In this document: one piece after another, positions 17,197 through 24,362 of the stretch
Numbering within the stretch: position 1 is the stretch's first letter
Layout: every line of letters begins with the position of its first letter
DNA from: Lachnospiraceae bacterium
GTDB lineage: Bacteria > Bacillota_A > Clostridia > Lachnospirales > Lachnospiraceae
Assembly (NCBI GenBank): GCA_017416505.1
Contig: JAFQCI010000075.1
Coordinates: forward strand, 1-29,269
Direction of reading: 5' to 3'
Length of the DNA stretch: 29,269 bases
Program-made: the position numbers and the translations under genes
Notes under the pieces: model-generated
What the model saw: the letters and a program-made list of their open reading frames with translations, nothing else
Told to the model about the DNA's origin: nothing
The model's database searches: none

Positions 17197-18942
17197 TTAA
17201 ATTGGAAGGCTATCTTCTACGCACAGCGCTCCCCACCCGGCTCTTGCATCTGGGTATTCCTGAATGCCTGCTATGGGTTTGGCACCTTTTATCAGATATG
17301 CCTTGATTTTTTCACCATAAAGATAGGGGTCATTTCCATCAATGATGCCCCATTGCATTAATAAGGCGGCACTTCCGGTTACAAATGGGGTGGCAAAGGA
17401 AGTACCGGTGAAAGAACTATATCCCCCTCCTACAGAGGTGGAATTTATGTTTACTCCTGGGGCAACTAAATCCGGCTTTATGGCATTGGTACGGGTATAA
17501 CCACGTCCGGAGAAGGGGGCAAGGCGGTTTAAATTAGAATCGTAGGCCCCTACGGAAATGGCTCTGGAGGCAGTAGAGGGTATGGTTAAGGTGGTGGATT
17601 CGATTGGTAGCAAAAATCCTGTGGTGGGATTGGTGGAAGAAGTGACAGGAAGCCAGAGATGGTAGCCTCCATTTACCACTTTCTTTCCCACCAGTTGAAT
17701 GTTCCAGATTCCTTCCTGAAGGGCATTTCCGGTAGGAAGAAAAGAAAAATAAATTTCCTGGGCAAGCTGATAGGGGGAGGGAGGAGCATAATAGGCAAAA
17801 ACAGTGGTGTTGTTAATGGTAAATTGTTGTGTGCCTTGAACCTTACTGATAGGTCCTATGCTGATGTTTCCGGGAGAAGTAATGATATAGTCAAAATCAT
17901 CGGCATAGGATTTCCAGACTTGAAGTGTCAAAGAAGGCTCATTTTCTCCGATGATAAAGTCGATGGAGGAAGTAGTTCCATTGGCTACGAACCCGGAAGT
18001 ATGTCTTGCGGTATTCCCTTCATTTCCCGTTCCAATAACAATGGAATTTTTAGAAAGGGTGGCAGCCTCATCGATGTAATTTTCAAGAAGAGAAGTTCCA
18101 TCATGTGAGCCATAGTTGTTTCCAAAACTTAAATTGATGGCTAAGGGCATTCCTCGTTCCAATGCGAAGGTAAGAGCAAAATTAATCCCCTGCATTAGTT
18201 CTGTGGTTTTGGAAAAACCATTGTTTATATTGGCAAGTTTCACCACAAGGATAAAGGCCTCTGGTGCGGTGCCTACGTTATTTTCTTCGCTTGCCCTTCC
18301 ATTTCCACAGGCAATACCTGCAACGGCGGTTCCATGACCGGAAATATCTAAGGAAGGAACGACAAAATATCCTTCAGAGCGAGGAAGTTTTAAGGCTTCA
18401 TTGATTTGGTCTTCGGAATAAAAAGAACCAAGGAAGTATCCGTTTGGGGGATTGCCCTCGATGGTCTGGTCCCAAATCCCAAGAATCCGGGTGCTTCCGT
18501 CTTCTTTTCGAAAGTCCGGGTGGTAGTAGTCAATGCCACTGTCGATAATGGCAATCAAAGTGTTGGCTCCGGTTAAGAAAAAAGGGGATTGTCTTACGGG
18601 AGGAATGCAGGATTCACGAATTCCATTCATACTTTCAAAAAAAAGATTTTTCGGCATTTCAATATAGATGATTTGGGGGAAGGAGGATAATGTTAAAATG
18701 TCCTCCTGACGCACCCGGACAATGGCATATTGCTGGTATAAGTAGGTAATAATCATAGGGATTTTTTCTGCAATGCTGTTCAAATCTCCATTGTATTTGA
18801 TAATCAAATCCCAGGCGTTGGTATCCGGAAGGAAACCAGAAGAAAGTTCCTCACTTTTTTGCCTGGTAGATTCCGGAAGGGAAAGGGAAAGGTTTAACTG
18901 GGTTTCAATTTTTTGGCTGGTATCAGAGTTTGAAGTTGGCAT
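17197..18942 (-). CDS. Subtilisin-like serine protease, Csp-like (S8 family)
   Basis: About 581 residues. The catalytic triad is intact: Asp134 in AIIDSGIDYYHPDF, His203 in DISGHGTAVAGIA, Ser515 in FTGTSFATPFVTGSAA; the oxyanion Asn307 is in GTGNEGN. A long insert between the Asn and Ser motifs is predicted to be beta-rich, as in the Csp germination proteases of clostridia and related Lachnospiraceae S8 proteins. No signal peptide is seen, so it is probably cytoplasmic or spore-associated. The open frame extends to 18996, but the ATG at 18942 has AGGAATCC upstream and gives an ordinary N-terminus; a leading region of about 115 residues may be a propeptide. No spore gene is near, so the germination role is unproven. 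Confidence 0.85.
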   Translation of the reverse strand: MPTSNSDTSQKIETQLNLSLSLPESTRQKSEELSSGFLPDTNAWDLIIKYNGDLNSIAEKIPMIITYLYQQYAIVRVRQEDILTLSSFPQIIYIEMPKNLFFESMNGIRESCIPPVRQSPFFLTGANTLIAIIDSGIDYYHPDFRKEDGSTRILGIWDQTIEGNPPNGYFLGSFYSEDQINEALKLPRSEGYFVVPSLDISGHGTAVAGIACGNGRASEENNVGTAPEAFILVVKLANINNGFSKTTELMQGINFALTFALERGMPLAINLSFGNNYGSHDGTSLLENYIDEAATLSKNSIVIGTGNEGNTARHTSGFVANGTTSSIDFIIGENEPSLTLQVWKSYADDFDYIITSPGNISIGPISKVQGTQQFTINNTTVFAYYAPPSPYQLAQEIYFSFLPTGNALQEGIWNIQLVGKKVVNGGYHLWLPVTSSTNPTTGFLLPIESTTLTIPSTASRAISVGAYDSNLNRLAPFSGRGYTRTNAIKPDLVAPGVNINSTSVGGGYSSFTGTSFATPFVTGSAALLMQWGIIDGNDPYLYGEKIKAYLIKGAKPIAGIQEYPDARAGWGALCVEDSLPI

Positions 18943-19010
18943 AAGGATTCCTAAATAAAATGACAATATGCTATTATTATATGATACCAAGGTCAAAAGG
19001 TCACAAATTG

Positions 19011-19035
19011 GTTACTGTTCAAGTATGAACTACTC
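19011..19035. repeat. Short dispersed palindrome, copy 4
   Basis: GTTACTGTTCAAGTATGAACTACTC resembles the copies at 6231, 13988 and 15192 (left arm exact to copy 1; right arm decayed). It directly precedes the larger hairpin-rich repeat at 19039. Confidence 0.5.
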
Positions 19036-19038
19036 AAG

Positions 19039-19204
19039 GATGATTCACGACATATCTTGCAAACCGTCACTAAAGTGGCTAGGTGCCACATGTACGTGTC
19101 ACCTGTTTGCAAGCTACGTCAATTGACCTATTCATCATAGAAATATGGCAATTAGCAAGTAAACTTGCATTACCATATTTCTATGATGAAGGCCGTGAAT
19201 CATC
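19039..19204 (-). repeat. Hairpin-rich dispersed repeat, copy 2 (complete, 166 bp)
   Basis: The ends are 11-bp perfect inverted repeats (GATGATTCACG at 19039-19049 and CGTGAATCATC at 19194-19204). Inside are CTTGCAAAC/GTTTGCAAG, GGTGCCAC/GTGTCACC and the strong 18-bp arms TTCATCATAGAAATATGG/CCATATTTCTATGATGAA around GCAAGTAAACTTGC. The inner 120 bp matches 6757-6875 in inverted orientation. It is MITE-like or a structured RNA/DNA element. It lies between the divergent subtilase and fabV genes, next to the fabV promoter. Confidence 0.75.
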
Positions 19205-19220
19205 TCGCTTAATTTTTTCC

Positions 19221-19257
19221 TTGTATTTTGATGAATTTATTGATAGAATGGTTCTAT
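19221..19257 (+). promoter_or_regulatory. fabV promoter with an operator-like palindrome
   Basis: TTGTAT (19221-19226), 17 bases, TAGAAT (19244-19249). A 6-bp inverted repeat ATAGAA-TGG-TTCTAT (19243-19257) overlaps the -10, so it may be bound by a regulator. The regulator is not identifiable, and this does not match the FapR box. Confidence 0.6.
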
Positions 19258-19330
19258 TGAGAGTTTAGTAGAAGCGGGCGGTGAATGGTTTACATTCGTA
19301 AGCCCATTTTTTCAGTAGCTTTACATATTT

Positions 19331-19367
19331 GGTAACGGTTTTAAGTAAACTATCTGGAACCGTCACC
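19331..19367 (+). promoter_or_regulatory. Hairpin in the fabV leader
   Basis: GGTAACGGTT and AACCGTCACC pair with one mismatch around 17 bases, about 30 bases before the fabV start. No T-run follows, so an RNA leader structure is more likely than a terminator. Confidence 0.35.
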
Positions 19368-19398
19368 ATATTTTCGGGTTTAAAAAGGAGAAAAGAAA

Positions 19399-20559
19399 AT
19401 GATAGTGGAACCAAAAGTGAGAGAATTTATCTGTACAACTGCTCATCCTGTGGGTTGTAAGGAAAATGTAAGCAGACAGATTGCTTACACAAAACAACAA
19501 GGTGAGGTAAGCGGAATAAAGAAAGCATTAATCATTGGCTCATCCACTGGATATGGGCTGGCTTCCCGTATAGTAGCTGCATTTGGCGCTAAAGCAGCTA
19601 CCATTGGTGTTATGTTCGAAAAAGAAGGCAAGGGAAAGAGAACAGCATCTGCAGGCTGGTATAATAATTGCGCTTTTGAAGAATTTGCAAAAGAAGAAGG
19701 ATTATATGCGAAGACATTTAACGGCGATGCTTTTTCCAAGGAAATGAAGGAACAGGTTATTGAACTGATAAAGAAGGATTTTGGAAAGGTGGATACTGTA
19801 ATTTACAGTCTGGCAGCACCAAGAAGAACCATGGATGATGGAACTGTATATCAGTCTACCCTTAAAACAGTAGGAGAAGAGTTTGTAAATAAGTCTTTGA
19901 ATTTAAAGAATAATACCATTGAAACTGCTTCTATTTCACCTGCCAATGAAGAAGAAATTGAATCTACCATAAAGGTAATGGGTGGAGAAGACTGGATGGA
20001 TTGGATGCGTGCGTTAAAAGATGCGGATGTATTAGAAGACAATGCCATCACTTTAGCATATTCTTACATTGGACCTAAACTTACTTATCCTGTTTATTTT
20101 CAGGGAACCATCGGTCTTGCAAAGAAACACTTAAAAGAAACTGCAGCAGCAATCAATGAGGAATTCAAGGATGCAGGACTTAAGGCATATATTTCCGTAA
20201 ATAAGGCATTGGTAACTCAGGCATCGGCAGCGATACCGGTAGTTCCACTTTATATGGCAATTTTATATAAAACCATGAAGGAAATGGGAAATCATGAAAA
20301 TTGTATCCAACAGATAAATCGTCTGTTCCATGAGAAGAAAGACGGTAGTTCATTCAAGGTGGATGCAGAAAACATGATTCGATTAGATGACTGGGAAATG
20401 CAGGATGCGGTACAGGAAGCTGTAATTGCAGCATGGGATAAGGTAGATTCGGAAAATATCTTGGAATATGCAGATATTGAAGGATATTGGGAAGATTTTT
20501 ACAATATGTTTGGATTTAAATTTGATACTGTGGATTATTCACAGGATGTAGAAATATAG
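19399..20559 (+). CDS. fabV: Trans-2-enoyl-CoA/ACP reductase, FabV type
   Basis: 386 residues, the normal length for FabV/TER, which reduces the enoyl thioester in the last step of fatty-acid elongation or in butyrate-type pathways, usually with NADH. The nucleotide-binding loop is IIGSSTGYGLASR (45-57), followed by FEKEGKGKRTASAGWYNN, VIYSLAAPRRT (135-144), and the FabV active site Y233-x8-K242 inside SYIGPKLTYPVYFQGTIGLAKK. The ATG at 19399 follows AAAGGAG at about eight bases. The ABC-F gene begins 11 bases after the stop, suggesting one transcript. FabV is an alternative to FabI/FabK and is not inhibited strongly by triclosan in the enzymes studied. Confidence 0.95.
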   Translation: MIVEPKVREFICTTAHPVGCKENVSRQIAYTKQQGEVSGIKKALIIGSSTGYGLASRIVAAFGAKAATIGVMFEKEGKGKRTASAGWYNNCAFEEFAKEEGLYAKTFNGDAFSKEMKEQVIELIKKDFGKVDTVIYSLAAPRRTMDDGTVYQSTLKTVGEEFVNKSLNLKNNTIETASISPANEEEIESTIKVMGGEDWMDWMRALKDADVLEDNAITLAYSYIGPKLTYPVYFQGTIGLAKKHLKETAAAINEEFKDAGLKAYISVNKALVTQASAAIPVVPLYMAILYKTMKEMGNHENCIQQINRLFHEKKDGSSFKVDAENMIRLDDWEMQDAVQEAVIAAWDKVDSENILEYADIEGYWEDFYNMFGFKFDTVDYSQDVEI

Positions 20560-20569
20560 GACAAGAATT

Positions 20570-22126
20570 ATGAGTATTTTAACTGTACAGAATTTAACAC
20601 ATGGATTTGGTGACAGAGCCATTTTTGATAAGGTTTCTTTTCGTTTGTTAAAGGGAGAACATATCGGTCTGGTTGGTGCCAATGGTGAAGGAAAATCTAC
20701 TTTTTTTAATATTATTACAGGTAAATTGCAGCCGGACGAAGGTAAAATCGAATGGGCGAAGAATTGTCGTGTGGGATATTTAGACCAGCATACGGTGTTG
20801 GAAAAGGGCATGACCATTCGGGATGTTTTGACCTCTGCATTTGAATTCCTGTTTGATATGGAAAAAAACATGAATGAAATCTGTGATAAACTGGGAGAAG
20901 CCAGTCCTGAGGAAATGGAAGCCTATATGGAAGAGTTAGGAACCATTCAGGATTTACTTACCATGCATGATTTTTACATGATTGATGCTAAAGTAGAGGA
21001 AGTAGGCCGGGCGTTAGGTTTAAGTGAGATTGGACTGGATAAGGAAGTAACAGAGCTTTCCGGAGGTCAAAGAACCAAGGTTTTATTAGGAAAACTTTTA
21101 TTGGAAAAACCGGATATTTTATTATTGGACGAGCCTACCAACTACCTGGATGTGGAACATATTGAATGGCTGAAACGATATTTAAATGAATATGAAAATG
21201 CCTTTATTTTAATTTCCCACGACGTTCCTTTCTTAAACAGCGTGGTAAATCTGATTTATCATATGGACCGTCAGGAATTAAACCGCTATGTGGGAGATTA
21301 TGATAAGTTCATGGAAGTTTATGAAATGAAACAGGCTCAACAGTTGGCGGCATATGAAAAGCAACAGAAAGAAATTGCAGATTTACAGGATTTTGTGGCA
21401 AGAAATAAGGCGAGGGTTGCGACCAGAAATATGGCGATGTCCAGACAAAAGAAGCTGGATAAGATGGAAGTCATTGAATTGGCAGCACAAAAGCCAAAGC
21501 CGGAAATGCATTTTAAAGAAGCCAGAACGCCTTCCCGTTACATTTTCCAGACGGAAGATTTGGTGATAGGATATGAGGAACCATTGTCTTCTCCTTTAAA
21601 TATTGAGATGGAAAGAGGCGATAAAATCGCTTTGATTGGTTCCAATGGAATTGGTAAAACTACGTTATTAAAGAGTATTTTAGGATTAATTCCTCCGGTT
21701 TCCGGAAAAGTAACCCAGGGAGATTATTTAAGCATCGGATATTTTGAACAGGAAATGAAGCCTGGTATTGAAACGACCTGTATCGAAGAAATATGGCAGG
21801 AGTTTCCTGGTTTTACTCAGTATGAAGTCCGCTCTGCTTTAGCAAAATGTGGTTTGACTACGAAACACATTGAAAGTAAGGTTAAGGTTCTAAGTGGTGG
21901 TGAACAGGCGAAAGTACGTCTTTGTAAATTGATTAACAGAGAAACGAATATTTTGCTATTGGACGAACCAACCAACCACTTGGATGTAGAGGCAAAAGAA
22001 GAATTAAAACGTGCCTTAAAAGAATATAAGGGAAGTATTTTGATGGTTTGTCATGAACCTGAATTCTATGAAGGGCTTGCCAATAAGGTCTGGGATTGCA
22101 GGGAATGGACTACAAAGCTTTTCTAA
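20570..22126 (+). CDS. ABC-F family ATPase (EttA/YbiT/Uup-like translation factor)
   Basis: 518 residues with two ABC ATPase domains and no membrane segment. Domain 1: Walker A GANGEGKST (36-44), signature LSGGQ (about 163), Walker B LLLDEPTNYLD (about 183). Domain 2: GSNGIGKTT (about 356), LSGGE (about 440), LLLDEPTNHLD (about 461). The interdomain linker (FVARNKARVATRNMAMSRQK) is basic and helical, as in the part that contacts tRNA in ABC-F factors. It should bind the ribosome E-site and help stalled translation; some members give antibiotic resistance, but this cannot be decided by sequence. It has a weak ribosome site (AGGA, eight bases). A terminator lies about 100 bases downstream. Confidence 0.92.
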   Translation: MSILTVQNLTHGFGDRAIFDKVSFRLLKGEHIGLVGANGEGKSTFFNIITGKLQPDEGKIEWAKNCRVGYLDQHTVLEKGMTIRDVLTSAFEFLFDMEKNMNEICDKLGEASPEEMEAYMEELGTIQDLLTMHDFYMIDAKVEEVGRALGLSEIGLDKEVTELSGGQRTKVLLGKLLLEKPDILLLDEPTNYLDVEHIEWLKRYLNEYENAFILISHDVPFLNSVVNLIYHMDRQELNRYVGDYDKFMEVYEMKQAQQLAAYEKQQKEIADLQDFVARNKARVATRNMAMSRQKKLDKMEVIELAAQKPKPEMHFKEARTPSRYIFQTEDLVIGYEEPLSSPLNIEMERGDKIALIGSNGIGKTTLLKSILGLIPPVSGKVTQGDYLSIGYFEQEMKPGIETTCIEEIWQEFPGFTQYEVRSALAKCGLTTKHIESKVKVLSGGEQAKVRLCKLINRETNILLLDEPTNHLDVEAKEELKRALKEYKGSILMVCHEPEFYEGLANKVWDCREWTTKLF

Positions 22127-22438
22127 AAAGTCATCGACAACCCTATGGAGTGTGTTCGGTTGGCTTTAAACAACGAGATGCAGACGTGGGTGGATGCGGA
22201 AGATAGTCTAGAAGTGCGGTAATTTTATGGGTGGATTGCTATGTAATTGCAGTCCACCCTTTTAAGAATCTTGAGATAAGATAGGCTGAAAAGCCTGAAA
22301 ATTCAAGCATGCCACGTTCCGTAGCATACTTGCTACATTACATTTCTTGCGAAATTTAATCGTTTGGAATATGTTAAATTCACAGGCAAGATGCCGAGTA
22401 AATTATGACCATATGGAAATGGTAAGATGGAGGAAAAT
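22127..22438. other. Gap between the ABC-F gene and a truncated regulator
   Basis: This holds a terminator at 22229-22263, a short palindrome AGGCT-GAAA-AGCCT near 22285, and an AT-rich stretch before the XRE fragment. I see no coding frame. The XRE gene has GGAGG at 22429-22433 as its ribosome site. Confidence 0.5.
22229..22263 (+). terminator. Terminator after the fabV/ABC-F genes
   Basis: GGGTGGATTGC and GCAGTCCACCC form an 11-bp stem with a single mismatch, followed by TTTT. Confidence 0.85.
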
Positions 22439-22594
22439 ATGACATTAGCAGACAAATTAAAAGAAGCAAGAAAAAACGTAGGACTTACTCAAATCGAATT
22501 AGCAGAGAAGTTGTGTGTATCTAGACAGGCAATCACTAAATGGGAAACAGGGGGATTGAGATATAATAGTGACAAGCTTAAGAAAGCCCTATAA
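22439..22594 (+). pseudogene. XRE-family regulator, N-terminal helix-turn-helix only
   Basis: 51 codons starting MTLADKLKEARKNVGLTQ, a typical XRE helix-turn-helix start, through VSRQAITKWETGG. The family continues (usual W-E-x-G-x-x-P-D) with a further 15-20 residue helix and an effector part, but here the protein ends at GGLRYNSDKLKKAL and a TAA. A full-length domain is lacking. Ribosome site GGAGG and an intact start suggest it may still be expressed as a short DNA-binding fragment. The break at about 22553 is probably the left edge of the mobile-element segment that follows. Confidence 0.7.
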
Positions 22595-22704
22595 ATAGGG
22601 TGTTTCAGAGGTTAGTCCAACTATATTTTTTTAATCAGTTACGGTAAAATTGGTGGAGAAAGGCACCAGCAAAACTGAATATGAAACCAAGAGTGGGTAT
22701 GGAC

Positions 22705-22762
22705 TACACCATCTTAAGCTTAGACTTCGATAAGAAGTAAGTTTGGGTTGGTGTATTTTTTT
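22705..22762 (+). terminator. Hairpin with T-run (possible attenuator)
   Basis: TACACC and GGTGTA close a long stem with an inner ACTTC-GATAA-GAAGT hairpin, followed by seven T residues. Standing 100 bases before the next gene, it could end transcription from the left or act as an attenuator. Confidence 0.6.
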
Positions 22763-22802
22763 ACCCTTCCGATGCGTGGCTGCATTGGAACAAGTAGTGA
22801 TG

Positions 22803-22839
22803 GCATTTCCTTGAGTTTGGTCACTTGTAAGGGAAATGC
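22803..22839 (+). promoter_or_regulatory. Stem upstream of the membrane-protein gene
   Basis: GCATTTCCTT and AAGGGAAATGC pair with one bulged G around a 16-base loop. It directly precedes the AAAGGAGGT ribosome site of the next gene and could influence its translation. Confidence 0.45.
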
Positions 22840-22857
22840 TCGGAAAGGAGGTCCGGT

Positions 22858-23019
22858 ATGGGATTAGGTAGCATTTTGATTGCAGTAGTGAAGTTTCTTT
22901 TGAAGAGTCTGCTTTTTGTTTTAAAGGCAGTTCTTTACGGAGCAAAGTTGTTTTTGTTGTTATTTGTACTGGTGGCAAGGGTCTTTCTGATTTTTGCAAA
23001 AGCAGCAGTACCGCAGTAG
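22858..23019 (+). CDS. Small membrane protein of the accessory element
   Basis: A 53-residue frame with two hydrophobic runs (ILIAVVKFLLKSLLFVLKAV and KLFLLLFVLVARVFLIFAK) separated by Tyr-Gly. An excellent ribosome site (AAAGGAGGT) precedes the ATG. Residue composition suggests one or two membrane helices with lysines at the ends. No family is recognised. The lipoprotein gene begins 15 bases after the stop, so they are likely cotranscribed. Confidence 0.6.
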   Translation: MGLGSILIAVVKFLLKSLLFVLKAVLYGAKLFLLLFVLVARVFLIFAKAAVPQ

Positions 23020-23034
23020 AAGGAGGAGATTTCT

Positions 23035-23868
23035 ATGTTAAAGAAAATATGGTTTATGTTTGTATTGTGGAGTGTATTGATGGTTTCGGGATGTTCCGGT
23101 GGTATGCCAAAGGATAATATGGATAGCGTGGCTGTTTTAGGTGATGTAGTTTCAGATTTGATTATGGCGGAGGCAGAGCAGGTCGAAACAACTGTGACTG
23201 AGGAGCAGAGTGGAGATAGTTCTAATGTGGAAGCTTCAAATACGGAAGAACCTACAGTCGATACGACTACAACGGAAGCTGATACGGAGCCACTAACAAC
23301 AGAGGTACCAAGCGAGTCCGAAATGGTTGCTACTGAGCCTGCCACATCACCTAAGGAACAACAACCAACCACACCGGAGCAGACACCACCGGCTACATCC
23401 ACGGAAGTTCCTGCAACGGAAGATGAAACGCCACCTGACACAGATGACAGAGGTAACCCTGCTGATGGAAGTCCGGTGTTTGAGATTACCTTCAACATAC
23501 CGCAGGCAGAGTATGTGGGATATGATGCAGAACGTGTGGCTAGGCTGGTGGTAGAGAAGTGCAAAGCTGCAGGAATGATAACACTTCCCGAAAATCTGGA
23601 TAGGTTGCTTGCAGAAGGGAAGATTACGCAGGAAGAATACAATGAATATTATCCCTATGATGGTTGCGGTTACTATTCCGTATTTGTGGAAACGAATTTA
23701 AATCTTGCTTCTACTATCAGTGGGGAGAGGCTTTGCAGTGAGGAAGAGATTGCAGATTACATAGCCGGAATGATGGTACTGGAAGTGGAACCTTACTTTT
23801 ATATTGAGTGTGCCGGAGTTTATCAAGGCAACAGCGTAGAGTTCTATGAGTTCCGTTGCTATCGTTAA
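23035..23868 (+). CDS. Secreted lipoprotein of the accessory element
   Basis: 277 residues. The start MLKKIWFMFVLWSVLMVSGC is a lipoprotein signal with lipobox ending at Cys20. Residues about 45-145 are a Thr/Glu/Pro/Ser-rich linker (TEEPTVDTTTTEADTEP and similar), suited to reach through the cell wall. The C-terminal half (from about EITFNIPQAEYVG) is an ordered domain of 130 residues without a family I recognise. Ribosome site AGAAGGAGGAG precedes the ATG. Similar cargo lipoproteins sit near ParM and TnpV in clostridial elements; the function is unknown. Confidence 0.75.
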   Translation: MLKKIWFMFVLWSVLMVSGCSGGMPKDNMDSVAVLGDVVSDLIMAEAEQVETTVTEEQSGDSSNVEASNTEEPTVDTTTTEADTEPLTTEVPSESEMVATEPATSPKEQQPTTPEQTPPATSTEVPATEDETPPDTDDRGNPADGSPVFEITFNIPQAEYVGYDAERVARLVVEKCKAAGMITLPENLDRLLAEGKITQEEYNEYYPYDGCGYYSVFVETNLNLASTISGERLCSEEEIADYIAGMMVLEVEPYFYIECAGVYQGNSVEFYEFRCYR

Positions 23869-23900
23869 GGCGGATATTTTGAGAGAGGAGGCGATGAACT

Positions 23901-24260
23901 TTGGGAAAGGTAGATATTCCTTATGTGGAAAAGGAAGGTATTTTGTATCCATTACTGACTATCCCTGCTGACATGGAATTATCGGCAGTGGGAAAGTATG
24001 GACTGCTGTGGTTAACCTATATAAAGGAAAATCACAAGGGAAGATTTCGTACACTCACAAGACTTGGATGTGTCAATCGGACGGCGCATAAGGTCAATGA
24101 GGAAGCTTATGAAATGTTGGATGTAATGATTAGTCAGCATATGAGAAAGCATCCGCCTGTGAATCCCGGTTCCACCATAGAAATGTGGAAACTGCGTGAG
24201 CAGGCAAAGACAGTGGCGGAAGAAACCGTACTTATGGATATTGTGTATCAGTATCATTAG
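23901..24260 (+). CDS. TnpV-like transposon-encoded protein
   Basis: 119 residues resembling TnpV proteins: an N-terminal GILYP, then a GKYGLLWLTYIKENHKGRFRTL core and a C-terminal helical segment ending near VAEETVLMDIVY. These small proteins are encoded on many clostridial transposons and ICEs; their role is not known. The start appears to be TTG at 23901, nine bases after GGAGG; an ATG at 23894 is out of frame and too close to the ribosome site. Confidence 0.75.
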   Translation: MGKVDIPYVEKEGILYPLLTIPADMELSAVGKYGLLWLTYIKENHKGRFRTLTRLGCVNRTAHKVNEEAYEMLDVMISQHMRKHPPVNPGSTIEMWKLREQAKTVAEETVLMDIVYQYH

Positions 24261-24275
24261 TGAATTGTTTTATGG

Positions 24276-24304
24276 AAGGTGGTGGCTTGGCTGCCACCTT
24301 TTAC
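24276..24304 (+). terminator. Terminator-like hairpin before the parM-like gene
   Basis: AAGGTGG and CCACCTT flank GGC-TTG-GCTG and are followed by TTTTA. A second stem CCGGC/GCCGG (24330-24334 with 24344-24348) lies just before the parM ribosome site. Confidence 0.55.
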
Positions 24305-24362
24305 AGTGGGAAAAAGATTATGCAAGGGACCGGCACCCGGATTGCCGGAGAAAGAGGTATTT

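Larger units (their letters stand above)
22595..22857 (+). other. Leader region of the accessory segment
   Basis: This contains a terminator-like hairpin (22705-22762) and another stem (22803-22839) before the membrane-protein gene. A palindrome CCCTATaaATAGGG spans 22587-22600 at the XRE stop. No recognisable gene is present. One frame around 22650-22734 is open but unrecognised. Confidence 0.4.

Noticed and set aside
3747..22594. The two XRE pieces as halves of one gene
   Set aside because: The two pieces look like different XRE subgroups, and simple insertion would leave N-part, element, C-part in that order, not the order seen. Only the shared cut point is kept as a finding.
22935..23642. 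A long minus-strand frame rich in Ser, Val and Gly opposite the lipoprotein gene
   Set aside because: It mirrors the Thr/Glu/Pro-rich codons on the plus strand, has no ribosome site, and the plus-strand frame has a signal peptide, lipobox and good ribosome site.
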